Notes: generated by a model from the letters alone, not told the origin. A DNA stretch of 64,000 bases from Chitinophagaceae bacterium (GCA_024707305.1 JANPZZ010000005.1:110831-174830); one strand, 5' to 3'. Shown: positions 28,780 through 37,529, counted from the first letter of the stretch. Numbers and translations: made by a program.

Positions 28780-29685
28780 ATGTACGATCAGGATTCGAAG
28801 GGTATTTCCTATATGGCAGGCTTTTTTATGCTGCTCGCTTTTACAATTGCCGGACTGGTGATGGCTACTGCCATCAGCGATGCTTTGTGGACGCAGGCAA
28901 CGGGTAGAAGCCTGCAAACTTTGACCGAAACAGGACTTGATCCGGCACATAAAAACGTGTACCGACTGGTGCAGGTGATCACCGCCGTGGTAGGTTACCT
29001 GCTGCCTGCACTGGTGACTGCTTATCTACTGAATCGTAAGCCGCTGCGACTGCTGGGAGTAACACAGGGTTTTAGTTTTAGCCAGGCCTCACTTTCCATA
29101 ATCATACTTGCTTCGGCTTTGTTTGTGGCAACAGGTTTCTCCTACATCACTACCATTTTCCCTTATCCCGAAAGCTGGATTGAGCAGTTCGATCTGATGG
29201 AGAAACAGTACAGCGACCAGATGTCGGCTACATTGAGCCTGGAAGAACCAACCGACCTTATACTTGCGATTATTGTAATGGCTGTATTTCCCGCCATTGG
29301 CGAAGAAGTGTTTTTCAGAGGGGGATTGCAGAATTTTCTTTCGCGTGGCACGGGACGCCCCTGGCTGGCTATTGTCGTTACCAGCATCCTGTTTTCACTG
29401 GCGCATTTCTCATTTTATGGTTTCCTTTCACGTGTGGTGTTGGGGATTACACTCGGTGCGTTGTTTCATTATTCCGGTCGTTTATGGGTCAGCATTTTTG
29501 CGCATTTTCTCAACAATGCATTGCTAATCGTTTTATTGTATGTGTACATGCACCAGGGCAAAACAGTTTCGGAGATGATGTTGGAGAGCAAAGGAAATCT
29601 GCTTGGATTGGTTGCCATTCCGGTGTTGATTGTGTTGCTGGCTGCATTTAAAAAAGTTTCAACGCCAAAGGGCGCGAATCCATAA
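28780..29685 (+). CDS. CPBP-family intramembrane metalloprotease
   Basis: Start chosen at ATG 28780 (MYDQDSKGISYMAGFFMLLA). About 300 residues with about eight membrane helices. The CAAX/CPBP motifs are seen: EEVFFRGGLQNFL (EExxxR), SLAHFSFYGF (histidine) and FAHFLNNALLIVL (HxxxN). These proteases process prenylated or bacteriocin-type substrates, but the target is unknown in most bacteria. It is nine bases before cdsA and probably cotranscribed with it. Confidence 0.9.
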   Translation: MYDQDSKGISYMAGFFMLLAFTIAGLVMATAISDALWTQATGRSLQTLTETGLDPAHKNVYRLVQVITAVVGYLLPALVTAYLLNRKPLRLLGVTQGFSFSQASLSIIILASALFVATGFSYITTIFPYPESWIEQFDLMEKQYSDQMSATLSLEEPTDLILAIIVMAVFPAIGEEVFFRGGLQNFLSRGTGRPWLAIVVTSILFSLAHFSFYGFLSRVVLGITLGALFHYSGRLWVSIFAHFLNNALLIVLLYVYMHQGKTVSEMMLESKGNLLGLVAIPVLIVLLAAFKKVSTPKGANP

Positions 29686-29694
29686 AAACCAGTT

Positions 29695-30582
29695 ATGGCA
29701 TTTAATGTTAAAGTCTTTCAAACCCGGGCGCTTTCTGCAGTTGTTTTTGCAGCGGTAATGCTGGCGGGATTGCTGTGGAATCAATGGAGTTTCCTGCTAT
29801 TGTTTTCCATTATACATTTTGGTTGCTGGTGGGAATATTTTAACCTGCTTGAGAAGATCCATAATACCAGCATCAACTCTTTCATTCGGCAGGGGTTTAT
29901 GCTAACGGGATTCGGCATCATGCTACTTTTTTGTGCGCCGCAATACCATATTGCGGGGTATGCCCTGAAAACAAACCTGGCGATACCTGTATCGGCGGCT
30001 GGTTTTGTGATGCTGGTGATGGGCATTTTTAGTAAAGAACCCGTTCACCTGAAAGCGATGGGCGCAAGCGCACTGGGCTGGCTTTATATTTCCCTCAGCT
30101 GGGGATTGATGATCTTTCTTTATCATCATGTGGTGACGGTAAACCTGGGTGATTCTCAATATGAATTCAGCGGCAAATTTTTACCACTGGTGATTGTCGC
30201 CAGCATCTGGATTAATGATACGATGGCTTATATCGTTGGATCATTTATAGGTAAAACACCACTCTCGCCGGTATCTCCAAAAAAAACCTGGGAAGGAACT
30301 GTGGGCGGTGTGATACTAAGTGTGGTGTTGGTTGGCGTTCTTACATCACTGTTGGTTCATAACAATGTACAATGGTTGCTGGTGGCATTTATCGGCGCTA
30401 TTGCGCTTGTTGCATCTATAACAGGAACCCTGGGCGATTTGCTGGAATCGAAACTGAAGCGTATGGCCAATGTAAAAGACAGCGGCAATATTATGCCGGG
30501 TCATGGGGGCTTCCTCGACCGGTTTGACTCCATGTTGCTGGCGACAACAGCGGTGACGATCTTCCTGCTGCTTTTGTATTAA
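29695..30582 (+). CDS. cdsA: Phosphatidate cytidylyltransferase
   Basis: Makes CDP-diacylglycerol, the branch point of phospholipid synthesis, in the inner membrane. The signature is complete: SPKKTWEGTVGGVILSVVL, then GTLGDLLESKLKRMANVKDS and MPGHGGFLDRFDSMLL. About seven to eight membrane helices; 295 residues is normal. The next gene, phosphatidylserine decarboxylase, acts later in the same pathway. Confidence 0.95.
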   Translation: MAFNVKVFQTRALSAVVFAAVMLAGLLWNQWSFLLLFSIIHFGCWWEYFNLLEKIHNTSINSFIRQGFMLTGFGIMLLFCAPQYHIAGYALKTNLAIPVSAAGFVMLVMGIFSKEPVHLKAMGASALGWLYISLSWGLMIFLYHHVVTVNLGDSQYEFSGKFLPLVIVASIWINDTMAYIVGSFIGKTPLSPVSPKKTWEGTVGGVILSVVLVGVLTSLLVHNNVQWLLVAFIGAIALVASITGTLGDLLESKLKRMANVKDSGNIMPGHGGFLDRFDSMLLATTAVTIFLLLLY

Positions 30583-30697
30583 TGAAAAATCCCCGATCTG
30601 ATTATCTCTGTTTGAAGAACAATAATTTATAAAGTGACAGGCGGTTTTGTTCCCCGCAAAATCCTTTTAACGAACCACCTGAAACTGTAAACCTCCG

Positions 30698-30705
30698 TAT
30701 CTTTG
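30698..30705 (+). promoter_or_regulatory. -7 box (TATCTTTG) of psd
   Basis: Exact match to TAnnTTTG, 18 bases before the psd ATG at 30724; psd therefore has its own short-leader promoter. Confidence 0.65.
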
Positions 30706-30723
30706 CCATTCAATTTTCAAACC

Positions 30724-31380
30724 ATGACAATACACAAGGAAGGATATCCTACGATCGCCTGGACCGCCATTGCATTCGGCGTTATCAATCTCCTCTCGTT
30801 TTACCTGTTGAGTTTTGACTGGCCGGTGTTGAGTGCGCTCATCTTCATTGTGACGCTCGGTTTGTTGTTATTTATCATTTCCTTTTTCCGAATTCCCAAT
30901 CGCCAGATGACTTATGACGAGCATTCCATTGTGGCGCCCTGCGATGGGAAAGTGGTGGCTATTGAAGAAGTGAATGCCGATGAATATTTTAATGATCGCC
31001 GTATACAGGTTTCTATTTTCATGAGCCCTTTGAATGTGCACGTAAATCGCCACCCCGTAACCGGTGAGGCGGTTTACAGTCAGTATCACAAAGGGAAATA
31101 CCTCGTAGCCTGGCATCCCAAATCATCTACAGAAAACGAACGTCATACCGTTGTTTATCGTAAAAACGGCAAAGAAGTGCTTACCAAACAAATTGCCGGC
31201 GCGTTGGCCAAACGAATTGTGAATTACGTTTCTCCCGGCCAGCAGGTAAAACAGAACGATGAAATGGGTTTTATCAAATTCGGTTCCCGTGTTGACCTGC
31301 TTCTTCCGCTTGATGCCAAAATCAAAGTAAAGATTGGTGACCTGCCTCGTGGCGGTGTTACTGTGGTGGCTGAGTGGTAA
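30724..31380 (+). CDS. psd: Phosphatidylserine decarboxylase family protein
   Basis: Converts phosphatidylserine to phosphatidylethanolamine. 218 residues, the short pyruvoyl type. Two N-terminal membrane helices (TAIAFGVINLLSFYLLSFDW and ALIFIVTLGLLLFIISFF) precede VSIFMSPLNVHVNRHPVTGE, HERHTVV-like core (NERHTVVYR), VKQNDEMGFIKFGSRVDLLL with the self-cleavage serine in FGS, and a short alpha chain. The start is ATG 30724; the frame upstream to 30703 overlaps the -7 box. Confidence 0.92.
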   Translation: MTIHKEGYPTIAWTAIAFGVINLLSFYLLSFDWPVLSALIFIVTLGLLLFIISFFRIPNRQMTYDEHSIVAPCDGKVVAIEEVNADEYFNDRRIQVSIFMSPLNVHVNRHPVTGEAVYSQYHKGKYLVAWHPKSSTENERHTVVYRKNGKEVLTKQIAGALAKRIVNYVSPGQQVKQNDEMGFIKFGSRVDLLLPLDAKIKVKIGDLPRGGVTVVAEW

Positions 31381-31403
31381 GAAAGTTTATATCAACTGGT
31401 TTC

Positions 31404-32104
31404 TTAAAATATCTCTTCCAGCTGTTTCAATTCAAATACTTCGAATGTTGAAGGGATTGTCGATTTGATTTTTTTGTAATTGACAAATACCTGGTCCATT
31501 CCTGCATTTTGTGCGCCAAGAATATCCACTTCCGGTGTATCGCCAATCATAATACTGTTGTCGGGAAAACCGCCGGTTTTGCGGAAGGCAAAATCAAATA
31601 TTTCTTTGTTTGGTTTCAGGCTGTTGGAGCCTTCTGAAGTGATGACGTGTTCAAAATAGTGCGTGAGTCCGGAATACCTGAGTTTGTTATGCTGCACTTC
31701 TTCAAAACCATTTGTAATGAGATGTAGTTGGTATTTTTTTCGCGCAGGTAATCCAGGATTTCCATTGTGTGTGGAAATACGATTTTGCGTGTGGGTAATA
31801 GTTCGAGGAATTGCACATTCATCGCCTGCGCCAGCGCTTCATCTGCGATTTTGAAGTCGAGTAAACTCAGGCGCATTCTTTTTACACGCAGCTCATCCTG
31901 TTTGATATAACCTTTGCGGTACCGCTCCCATAATTTATCATTGTGAACGAGATAATTCTGGTAAAACTGTTCAAAATCGTTTACGCCACGTTCTTCCAGT
32001 TTCAGTGTCACAAACAATTCTTCCAGCGTATTGCGGGCATTGGCTTCAAAATCCCACAAGGTATGATCGAGGTCAAAAAAGATATGCGTGTAGTTTCGTT
32101 TCAT
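31404..32104 (-). CDS. YjjG-type HAD nucleotidase (one frameshift near 31737)
   Basis: HAD phosphatase related to house-cleaning pyrimidine nucleotidases. Motif I is HIFFDLDHTLWDF with the nucleophile Asp, the cap is helical, and motifs III/IV are SNSLKPNKEIFDF and IMIGDTPEVDILGAQNAGMD. The frame breaks at a T run (31734-31740 on the plus strand): one base is missing, and the joined reading is YLREKKYQLHLITNGFEEVQ. Start at ATG 32104 (MKRNYTHIFFDLDHT). Confidence 0.85.
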
Positions 32105-32109
32105 TGCTT

Positions 32110-32117
32110 CAAAGTTA
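32110..32117 (-). promoter_or_regulatory. -7 box (TAACTTTG) of the HAD gene
   Basis: TAACTTTG on the minus strand, only five bases upstream of the ATG, implies a very short or absent leader. Confidence 0.45.
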
Positions 32118-32187
32118 CGAATGTGTGAAAGGATGAACATTATATTCAGCAAAAATGTTCGTACTTCGTTCTATAAAATCAAACGGT

Positions 32188-32889
32188 ATGACGATTCTGA
32201 TTACAGGTGCTTCCCGCGGAATAGGAAAAGCCATTGCTGCGAAATTTGCTTCACAGGGTTATGATCTTTTGTTGAGCTCGCGCAGCGAAGTTGCTTTATA
32301 CAAAGCGATGGAAGAAATGCAAACCCGTTTTCCGGAGGTTTCAGTAGCCGCAAAAGCGTTTGATCTTTCTGTTCCGGGCGAAGCGCAAAAGTTGGGCGCC
32401 TGGGTGTTGGGTACGAATAAGATTCCAGATGTGGTAATCAACAATGCCGGCATATTTAAACCCGGATCAGTGCATAATGAGGAGGACGGTTTCCTGGAAG
32501 CGCAGTTGCAGGTAAATCTTTTAAGTGCTTATCATCTTACCCGTGCCATTCTTCCCGCAATGATGGAAAGAAAAAGCGGGCATATATTCAATATGTCGTC
32601 TATAGCCGGTGTAAAAGCCTATGCCAATGGCGGCGCCTATAGCATCAGCAAATATGCATTGAATGGTTTTAGCAGCAATCTGCGTCAAGAGATGAAACCA
32701 TTTGGAATAAAAGTAACCACCGTAATGCCCGGGGCTGTCCACACCGAATCCTGGGCGGATTTCGATAACCGCGACAATCGCATCATGCAGGCCAACGATG
32801 TAGCAGAACTGGTTTACAGCGCATCGCAGCTTTCATTGGCCGCTTGTGTGGAAGAAATCATAGTGCGACCGCAATTAGGCGACCTGTGA
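32188..32889 (+). CDS. SDR-family oxidoreductase
   Basis: Start at ATG 32188 (MTILITGASRGIGKAIAAKF). The classical short-chain dehydrogenase motifs are present: TGASRGIG (cofactor), NNAG (VVINNAGIFKPG), SSIAG with the catalytic serine and YSISKYALNGF with Tyr and Lys, then MPGAVHTESW. 233 residues. The arginine in TGASRGIG suggests NADPH preference. The substrate is unknown. Transcribed divergently from the HAD gene. Confidence 0.9.
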   Translation: MTILITGASRGIGKAIAAKFASQGYDLLLSSRSEVALYKAMEEMQTRFPEVSVAAKAFDLSVPGEAQKLGAWVLGTNKIPDVVINNAGIFKPGSVHNEEDGFLEAQLQVNLLSAYHLTRAILPAMMERKSGHIFNMSSIAGVKAYANGGAYSISKYALNGFSSNLRQEMKPFGIKVTTVMPGAVHTESWADFDNRDNRIMQANDVAELVYSASQLSLAACVEEIIVRPQLGDL

Positions 32890-33063
32890 GAATTGTGAAA
32901 CGGCAAACGGCAAAGGATCAATGTGAAAATGAGGAAATGAGGAAATGAGGAAATGTGAAAATGAGAAAATATGCTGAAGATTCTTAAAATCTCACATAAA
33001 ATCGAATTTTCAATTGCCACACTTACACGTTTGCCGTTTGCCGTTTCACGATTTCCACATGTC

Positions 33064-33127
33064 GTCCCTTCGGGACTCGATTAAAAGAGGGAATTCGCTT
33101 TCTACAGATATTCCGTCCCTTCGGGAC
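33064..33127 (-). repeat. Bipartite GTCCC element
   Basis: Hairpins GTCCCTTCGGGAC at 33064-33076 and 33115-33127, pitch 51. The spacer (CTCGATTAAAAGAGGGAATT...) is a diverged copy of that at 27.4 kb. Confidence 0.85.
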
Positions 33128-33299
33128 GTAAAGCCCAAGTGAGCGGGACCGATGGAAAAAAAATTGAATGTGGTTGCGTTGCTGATGTGAGGATTAAGAA
33201 TTTTCGCAGATTCACATTATAGCAGCATCCGCGGCTATTTTCACATTTTCTCATTTCCTCATTTTCACATTGATCCTTTCGCGTTTGCCGCACGCCCGA

Positions 33300-33325
33300 G
33301 GATGCGCTGCGGCGCGTCTCTACAA
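33300..33325 (-). repeat. Degenerate GTAG-footed palindrome
   Basis: GGATGCGCTGCGGCGCGTCT followed by CTACAACAATG; differs at three bases from the perfect palindrome at 10256, 10333 and 36729, so the stem is weakened. Confidence 0.65.
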
Positions 33326-33405
33326 CAATGCTCTTCCCTCTCATCATTTTTTTTTGTTTTTCTTAAACGCTGGCTTCTTATTTTTAGTGGATTGATCAAA
33401 ACCAC

Positions 33406-35202
33406 GTGAAGAATAAACCAATTATACTTACGCTGACGGCTCTACTGGCCTTCTTTTCACTTTCTGCACAGGTGGTGTTTAAGACATTGGTGACCAGCGA
33501 ACCGGTGTTGCTCGGGCATTCATGCCGCGTGCAGTTCATCATGGAGGAAGTGACGCCGGATGATGAATTTTTTGCGCCCGATTTCGCGGCGTTTAAGATT
33601 ACAATGGGACCAGATGTAAGTGCTGCGACAGATGGAAATACCGGTGGTTTCCGCAAGCTGCGCAATATTTCTTATGTGCTTACGCCGCAGAAAAAAGGGA
33701 ATCTGGAAATTCCTTCTGCAATGGCCATCATCAATGGAAAAACTTATTATACCATTCCGGCTTTTATAAAAGTTATTAGTCCTGAAGAAGCAAGAGAGCA
33801 GGATAAAAAACAAACGCGACCTGGTGGTTTTAATTCAAGTTCCTATCTCGCACCGGGAGAAGATCCGGCTGCAAAAATAAATCGGGGGTTGTTCCTGAAA
33901 GCAACGGTTGACCGGCAGAGTTGTTATGTAGGACAACCGGTGACTGCCACATTTAAACTCTATTCCCGCCTTTATTCCAAATCAGATATTGTAAAGAATC
34001 CCGGTTTTTACGGGTTTACAGTATTGGATGTGATTGGTTTAAAAAATAAAAAGGTAGCAACAGAAGAGATCGATGGATTGCTGTATGATGTGCACACGGT
34101 ACGCACCGTACAGCTTTACCCGCTCAATGAAGGTGAATATGAAGTTGACCCGATGGAAGTGCGGAGTAAGGTCGATTTTTCCCTGAAAGCGGTTGATACA
34201 GATCCGGAGCAAACAATTAACGAAGGCGTTTATAAAGACGATTCCGATTCGCCACCACCGGGATGGATTCGATTTGAACACGAAATGAAATCGGAGCCTT
34301 TGATGATTTCAGTGAAGCCATTGCCTGCAAAAGGAAAGCCCGACAACTGGACAGGTGCGGTGGGTCGATTCACGGTCAACTGGAAAATTGTGGAGGCATC
34401 ACCAGCGGCCAACGAAGAAGCGCACCTGGAGCTGGTGGTACAGGGGAAGGGAAACTTCTCGCAACTGACCCCACCGGTTATCAAATGGCCGGCGGGTATT
34501 GAAGGGTTTGAACCAAGGGTGGTGGACGAGTGGGATATCACCAAAAAGCCATTGCAGGGATTTAGAAAATTCATTTATCCGTTTGTTGCATCACGAAAAG
34601 GACTTTTTACGATCCCGGCTTTTTCATTTTCTTATTTTAATACCGACTCCAACAAATACAACAGTTACCCGGTAGCAGCACTGGCGTTTGATATCTCGCG
34701 CGACAAGAACCGCGAGACAATCGAAAGCAATCCGGTGAAAAAACAAAACACCGGGAGTCATAATCCTGCAGGGTTATACATTGCAATAATTGTTACGCTT
34801 GTGATTGCTGGAGTTTTTATTATGTGGCGAAGGGAGAGTCGCCGCGAACGGATGAAACCGTCACCACCGCCGCCGCCGGTACAACGTATTCCCATAGAAG
34901 ATTTTCTTCGACCGGCAGCTATATTGACTGAAGGCGAAAGCCAGCAATTTTATGCCGCACTCAACCAGGGAATCTGGCAATATCTCGGCGACCGCCTGCA
35001 TGTATCGGGTACGCAAATGAACAAAACAACCCTGCGACATCTTTTATCAGAAAGAATCTCACAAGCGCAGCTTGATGAATTGCTCACCATTATCGAAACT
35101 TGTGAAGCAGGAATTTACACGGTTGTTGATGCTGGAAACGACAAAGAGGCTATGCTGCATTCTGCAATGTCGATAATGCAAGGAATTGAACAGCGATTAT
35201 AG
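33406..35202 (+). CDS. BatD-family protein
   Basis: 598 residues with GTG start at 33406, signal peptide (IILTLTALLAFFSLSAQ), several beta-sandwich domains (FKTLVTSEPVLLGHSCRVQF; KATVDRQSCYVGQPVTATFK; GNFSQLTPPVIKWPAGIEGF), one membrane helix (LYIAIIVTLVIAGVFIMW, about 460-478) and a cytoplasmic helical domain (YAALNQGIWQYLGDRLHVSG). This is the BatD architecture. BatD normally sits with BatA-C and a MoxR ATPase; here it is alone between repeat blocks, so the rest of the operon is elsewhere or lost. Confidence 0.88.
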   Translation: MKNKPIILTLTALLAFFSLSAQVVFKTLVTSEPVLLGHSCRVQFIMEEVTPDDEFFAPDFAAFKITMGPDVSAATDGNTGGFRKLRNISYVLTPQKKGNLEIPSAMAIINGKTYYTIPAFIKVISPEEAREQDKKQTRPGGFNSSSYLAPGEDPAAKINRGLFLKATVDRQSCYVGQPVTATFKLYSRLYSKSDIVKNPGFYGFTVLDVIGLKNKKVATEEIDGLLYDVHTVRTVQLYPLNEGEYEVDPMEVRSKVDFSLKAVDTDPEQTINEGVYKDDSDSPPPGWIRFEHEMKSEPLMISVKPLPAKGKPDNWTGAVGRFTVNWKIVEASPAANEEAHLELVVQGKGNFSQLTPPVIKWPAGIEGFEPRVVDEWDITKKPLQGFRKFIYPFVASRKGLFTIPAFSFSYFNTDSNKYNSYPVAALAFDISRDKNRETIESNPVKKQNTGSHNPAGLYIAIIVTLVIAGVFIMWRRESRRERMKPSPPPPPVQRIPIEDFLRPAAILTEGESQQFYAALNQGIWQYLGDRLHVSGTQMNKTTLRHLLSERISQAQLDELLTIIETCEAGIYTVVDAGNDKEAMLHSAMSIMQGIEQRL

Positions 35203-35365
35203 TTAATCTGGAATGTGGTAAGATGGTAGCGTTGCTGATGTGAGGATTAAGAATTTTCACAGATTCGCATTAAAGCAGCTTCGGAGCTATTTTCACATTT
35301 CCTCATTTCCTTTCACGTTTGCCGCTTGCCGATTACAGTTTGCCGTTTCACGATTTCCACATGTC

Positions 35366-35430
35366 GTCCCTACGGGACTTGATCAAAAAGGGGGAATTCG
35401 TTTTCTACAGATATTCCGTCCCTTCGGGAC
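35366..35430 (-). repeat. Bipartite GTCCC element
   Basis: Hairpins at 35366-35378 (loop TAC) and 35418-35430 (loop TTC), pitch 52; spacer like that at 27.4 kb with one extra A. Confidence 0.82.
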
Positions 35431-35500
35431 GAAGGCAATATTCTCGCCGAATTAAGGCCACGTTTAAAGCAAATATGGCAACTATGTTTTCTCGCACTTC

Positions 35501-35562
35501 GTCCCGAAGGGACGGGTTGGGGTTAGTAAGAAGAAAGTAAGCATTTTCCGTTCCGACAGAAC
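35501..35562 (+). repeat. Bipartite GTCCC element, diverged second hairpin
   Basis: GTCCCGAAGGGAC at 35501-35513 and GTTCCGACAGAAC at 35550-35562, pitch 49. The second stem is changed on both arms so that pairing is kept (GTTC with GAAC), which points to selection for structure. Both are followed by GGGTTG. Confidence 0.7.
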
Positions 35563-35700
35563 GGGTTGTGATGCAGGCGCCCGAAGGCATCTTCGCGTGT
35601 TGTGCAAACACTTTACAACACGTCCTTTCGGGACGAAAATGAAAAAGAACCCGCCTGCATAAAACCCTCAATTGCGATGAAAAACGATCTACCGCAGCAT

Positions 35701-35731
35701 AAATAAAGCAGCCACAGGCTGCTTTATTTAT
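35701..35731. terminator. Orphan 14-base perfect hairpin
   Basis: TAAATAAAGCAGCC-ACA-GGCTGCTTTATTTA. It looks like a bidirectional terminator but has no annotated gene on either side for 500 bases, so it may end a small RNA or mark a lost gene. Confidence 0.5.
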
Positions 35732-35831
35732 TTTCACGCAGAGCGCCTTTAGACGAGGTCCCGCGGAGTCCGCGGAGATTTTGATTAGAGTTATTGAACC
35801 GTAGAGATGTTTATAATGCCACACCTGTACC

Positions 35832-35894
35832 GTCCCGAAGGGACGGGTTGTGGTTAGAAAAGTAGCGCATCTAAAATATGCGTCCCGACAGGAC
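35832..35894 (+). repeat. Bipartite GTCCC element
   Basis: GTCCCGAAGGGAC at 35832-35844 and GTCCCGACAGGAC at 35882-35894, pitch 50; followed by GGGTTGTGG and ACGTTGTGAAG. Confidence 0.7.
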
Positions 35895-35986
35895 ACGTTG
35901 TGAAGTGTTTGCATCGGATAAAAAAGAGCCAACGGGTGAACTCTTGGATTTAAGCAAGTATGGGCAACTATATTTTCTCGCATTTC

Positions 35987-36051
35987 GTCCCGAAGGGACG
36001 CAATGTCTGTAGCAAAGGAATCTCCCCATTATACCCGCGTCCCGACAGGAC
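35987..36051 (+). repeat. Bipartite GTCCC element
   Basis: GTCCCGAAGGGAC at 35987-35999 and GTCCCGACAGGAC at 36039-36051, pitch 52. The first is followed by GCAATGTCTGTAGCA and the second by GCATATGG, close to the consensus tails. Confidence 0.75.
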
Positions 36052-36203
36052 GCATATGGAACCCCGCCTTTAACGAATGTAAAAAGATTGCCGGATGCAT
36101 GAGGATTTTGACTAGAGTTGTGCAAGAGATTAAGTCTCTTTATGATGCAGCATGTTGCAAATTTCTCCCGCCCTATTGAACAGTTCTTTTGCGCACATAT
36201 ATC

Positions 36204-36268
36204 GTCCCTTCGGGACTCAAAATAACGTGGGCATCAATGTTGCTACAGATATTCCGTCCCTTCGGGAC
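36204..36268 (-). repeat. Bipartite GTCCC element
   Basis: Hairpins at 36204-36216 and 36256-36268, pitch 52. On the minus strand the tail GGAATATCTGTAGCAAC is identical to the first cassette of the 21-kb array, although the rest of the spacer differs. Confidence 0.8.
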
Positions 36269-36472
36269 GTGAAGCAAAAGTGTTCGGGACCGATGGAAAA
36301 GAAATTGAATGTGGTAGCGTTGCAAATGTGGGAATAATGAATTTTCACAGATTCGCATTAAAGCAGCATCCGCGGCTATTTTCACATTTCCTCATTTTCT
36401 CATTTCCACATTGTTCCTTTCACGTTTGCCGCTTGCCGCTTGCCGTTTGCCGTTTCACGATTCCCACATGTC

Positions 36473-36536
36473 GTCCCTTCGGGACTTGATCAAAATAGGG
36501 AATTCGTTTTCTACAGATATTCCGTCCCTTCGGGAC
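36473..36536 (-). repeat. Bipartite GTCCC element
   Basis: Hairpins at 36473-36485 and 36524-36536, pitch 51; flanked by GTTTGCC arms and followed by a near-copy of the sequence after the 36204 element. Confidence 0.85.
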
Positions 36537-36728
36537 GTGAAGCAAAAGTGTTTGGGACCGATGGAAAAGAAATTGAATGTGGTAGCGTTGCAAATGTGGG
36601 AATAATGAATTTTCACAGATTCGCATTAAAGCAGCATCCGCGGCTATTTTCACATTTCCTCATTTCCTCATTTTCACATTGTTCCTTTCACGTTTGCCGT
36701 TTGCCGATCTCACGCCTCACGCACGAGA

Positions 36729-36754
36729 GGACGCGCTGCAGCGCGTCCCTACAA
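36729..36754 (-). repeat. GTAG-footed 20-base palindrome
   Basis: GGACGCGCTGCAGCGCGTCC at 36729-36748 followed by CTACAACAATGATATATTAT; identical palindrome to the two near 10.3 kb. Confidence 0.8.
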
Positions 36755-36792
36755 CAATGATATATTATTTCACGTTTGCCGTTTGCCGAAAA

Positions 36793-37504
36793 TCACTGCT
36801 CGCTGTACTTGTATCCTACGCCCCGCACCGAATGAAAAAATCTCGGATTGCGGCTATCTTCTTCGAAGTATTTGCGGAAGTTGAGAATAAAGTTGTCGAT
36901 AGTGCGGGTGGTGGGGTAAACATTATAACCCCATACAGCCTGTAATATTTTCTCGCGGGGAACGACTTCGTTTTTGTTTTCAATCAAAAGCTTGAGCAGC
37001 ATGGTTTCTTTCTTGCTCAGTTGGATTTTACCATACGAGCGCGTGCTGGCTTCCTGTGCTTTGAAGTCGATAATGTTTTCACCAAATGTGTAGCTATTGC
37101 CAACCGTTGAGCGCTCCTGTAGTTTTTTATTTTTGTTGATGAGTTTGTTTACCCTGAGCAGTAATTCTTCGAGGTTGAAAGGTTTGGTGAGATAATCATC
37201 AGCGCCTTTTTTCAAACCAAGCACACGGTCGGCACTTGAGTTTTTTTGCGCTTAGGATAAGAATAGGAACATCATTGTTGCTAAGGCGAATGGTTTCTGC
37301 TACGCTGATACCATCCATTTCAGGCAGCATCACATCGAGGATGATCAGGTCGAAATATTCGTCTTTAACTGCGTCCAAAGCTGCCACACCGTCGAAGGCG
37401 GAAGTAACTTCATAGCCTTCCAGTTCAAGGTTTAGCTTCAGCGCTTCATGGAGGTTTTCTTCGTCCTCCACCAGCAAGATTGATATTTTCGTTTCCTCGC
37501 TCAT
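36793..37504 (-). CDS. OmpR-family response regulator (one frameshift near 37244)
   Basis: Receiver domain at the N-terminus (SILLVEDEENLHEALKLNLE; phosphoacceptor Asp in LIILDVMLPEMDG; LILSAKN) and a winged-helix DNA-binding domain (IQLSKKETMLLKLLIENKNE, VWGYNVYPTTRTIDNFILNF). The frame breaks in the T run 37241-37247: one base is extra, and the joined reading is LILSAKNSSADRVLGLKKGA, then the conserved KP of YLTKPF. About 236 residues. It follows the histidine kinase by 25 bases, so the two form a two-component system resembling RprX/RprY of Bacteroides. Confidence 0.92.
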
Positions 37505-37529
37505 ATTCCCGGGTTACACCAGGTATAAT

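Larger units (their letters stand above)
32893..33345. repeat. Mosaic intergenic repeat block
   Basis: Gene-free gap 32890-33405. It opens with inverted modules (GGCAAAC heptamers and an AAATGAGG ladder, 32897-32970), then the forward GTTTGCC arms, a bipartite GTCCC element (33064-33127), the GCAGATTCACATTATAGCAG module with pyrimidine ladder, and a degenerate GTAG-footed palindrome (33300-33325). Confidence 0.8.
35222..36790. repeat. 1.6-kb gene-free mosaic of repeat modules
   Basis: No convincing gene. It contains at least six bipartite GTCCC elements in both orientations (listed separately), a lone reverse hairpin at 35622-35634, three copies of the GCATTAAAGCAGC module (about 35260, 36352, 36620) each followed by pyrimidine ladders and GTTTGCC arms, a GCGGAGTCCGCGGAG-type module (about 35736-35790), an orphan hairpin (35701) and a GTAG-footed palindrome (36729). 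The segments 36250-36430 and 36520-36700 are near-identical direct copies. Confidence 0.85.

Noticed and set aside
36473..36748. Insertion sequence in the 35-37 kb tract
   Set aside because: There is no transposase frame, no long terminal inverted repeats enclosing a gene-sized body, and the content is entirely short repeat modules.
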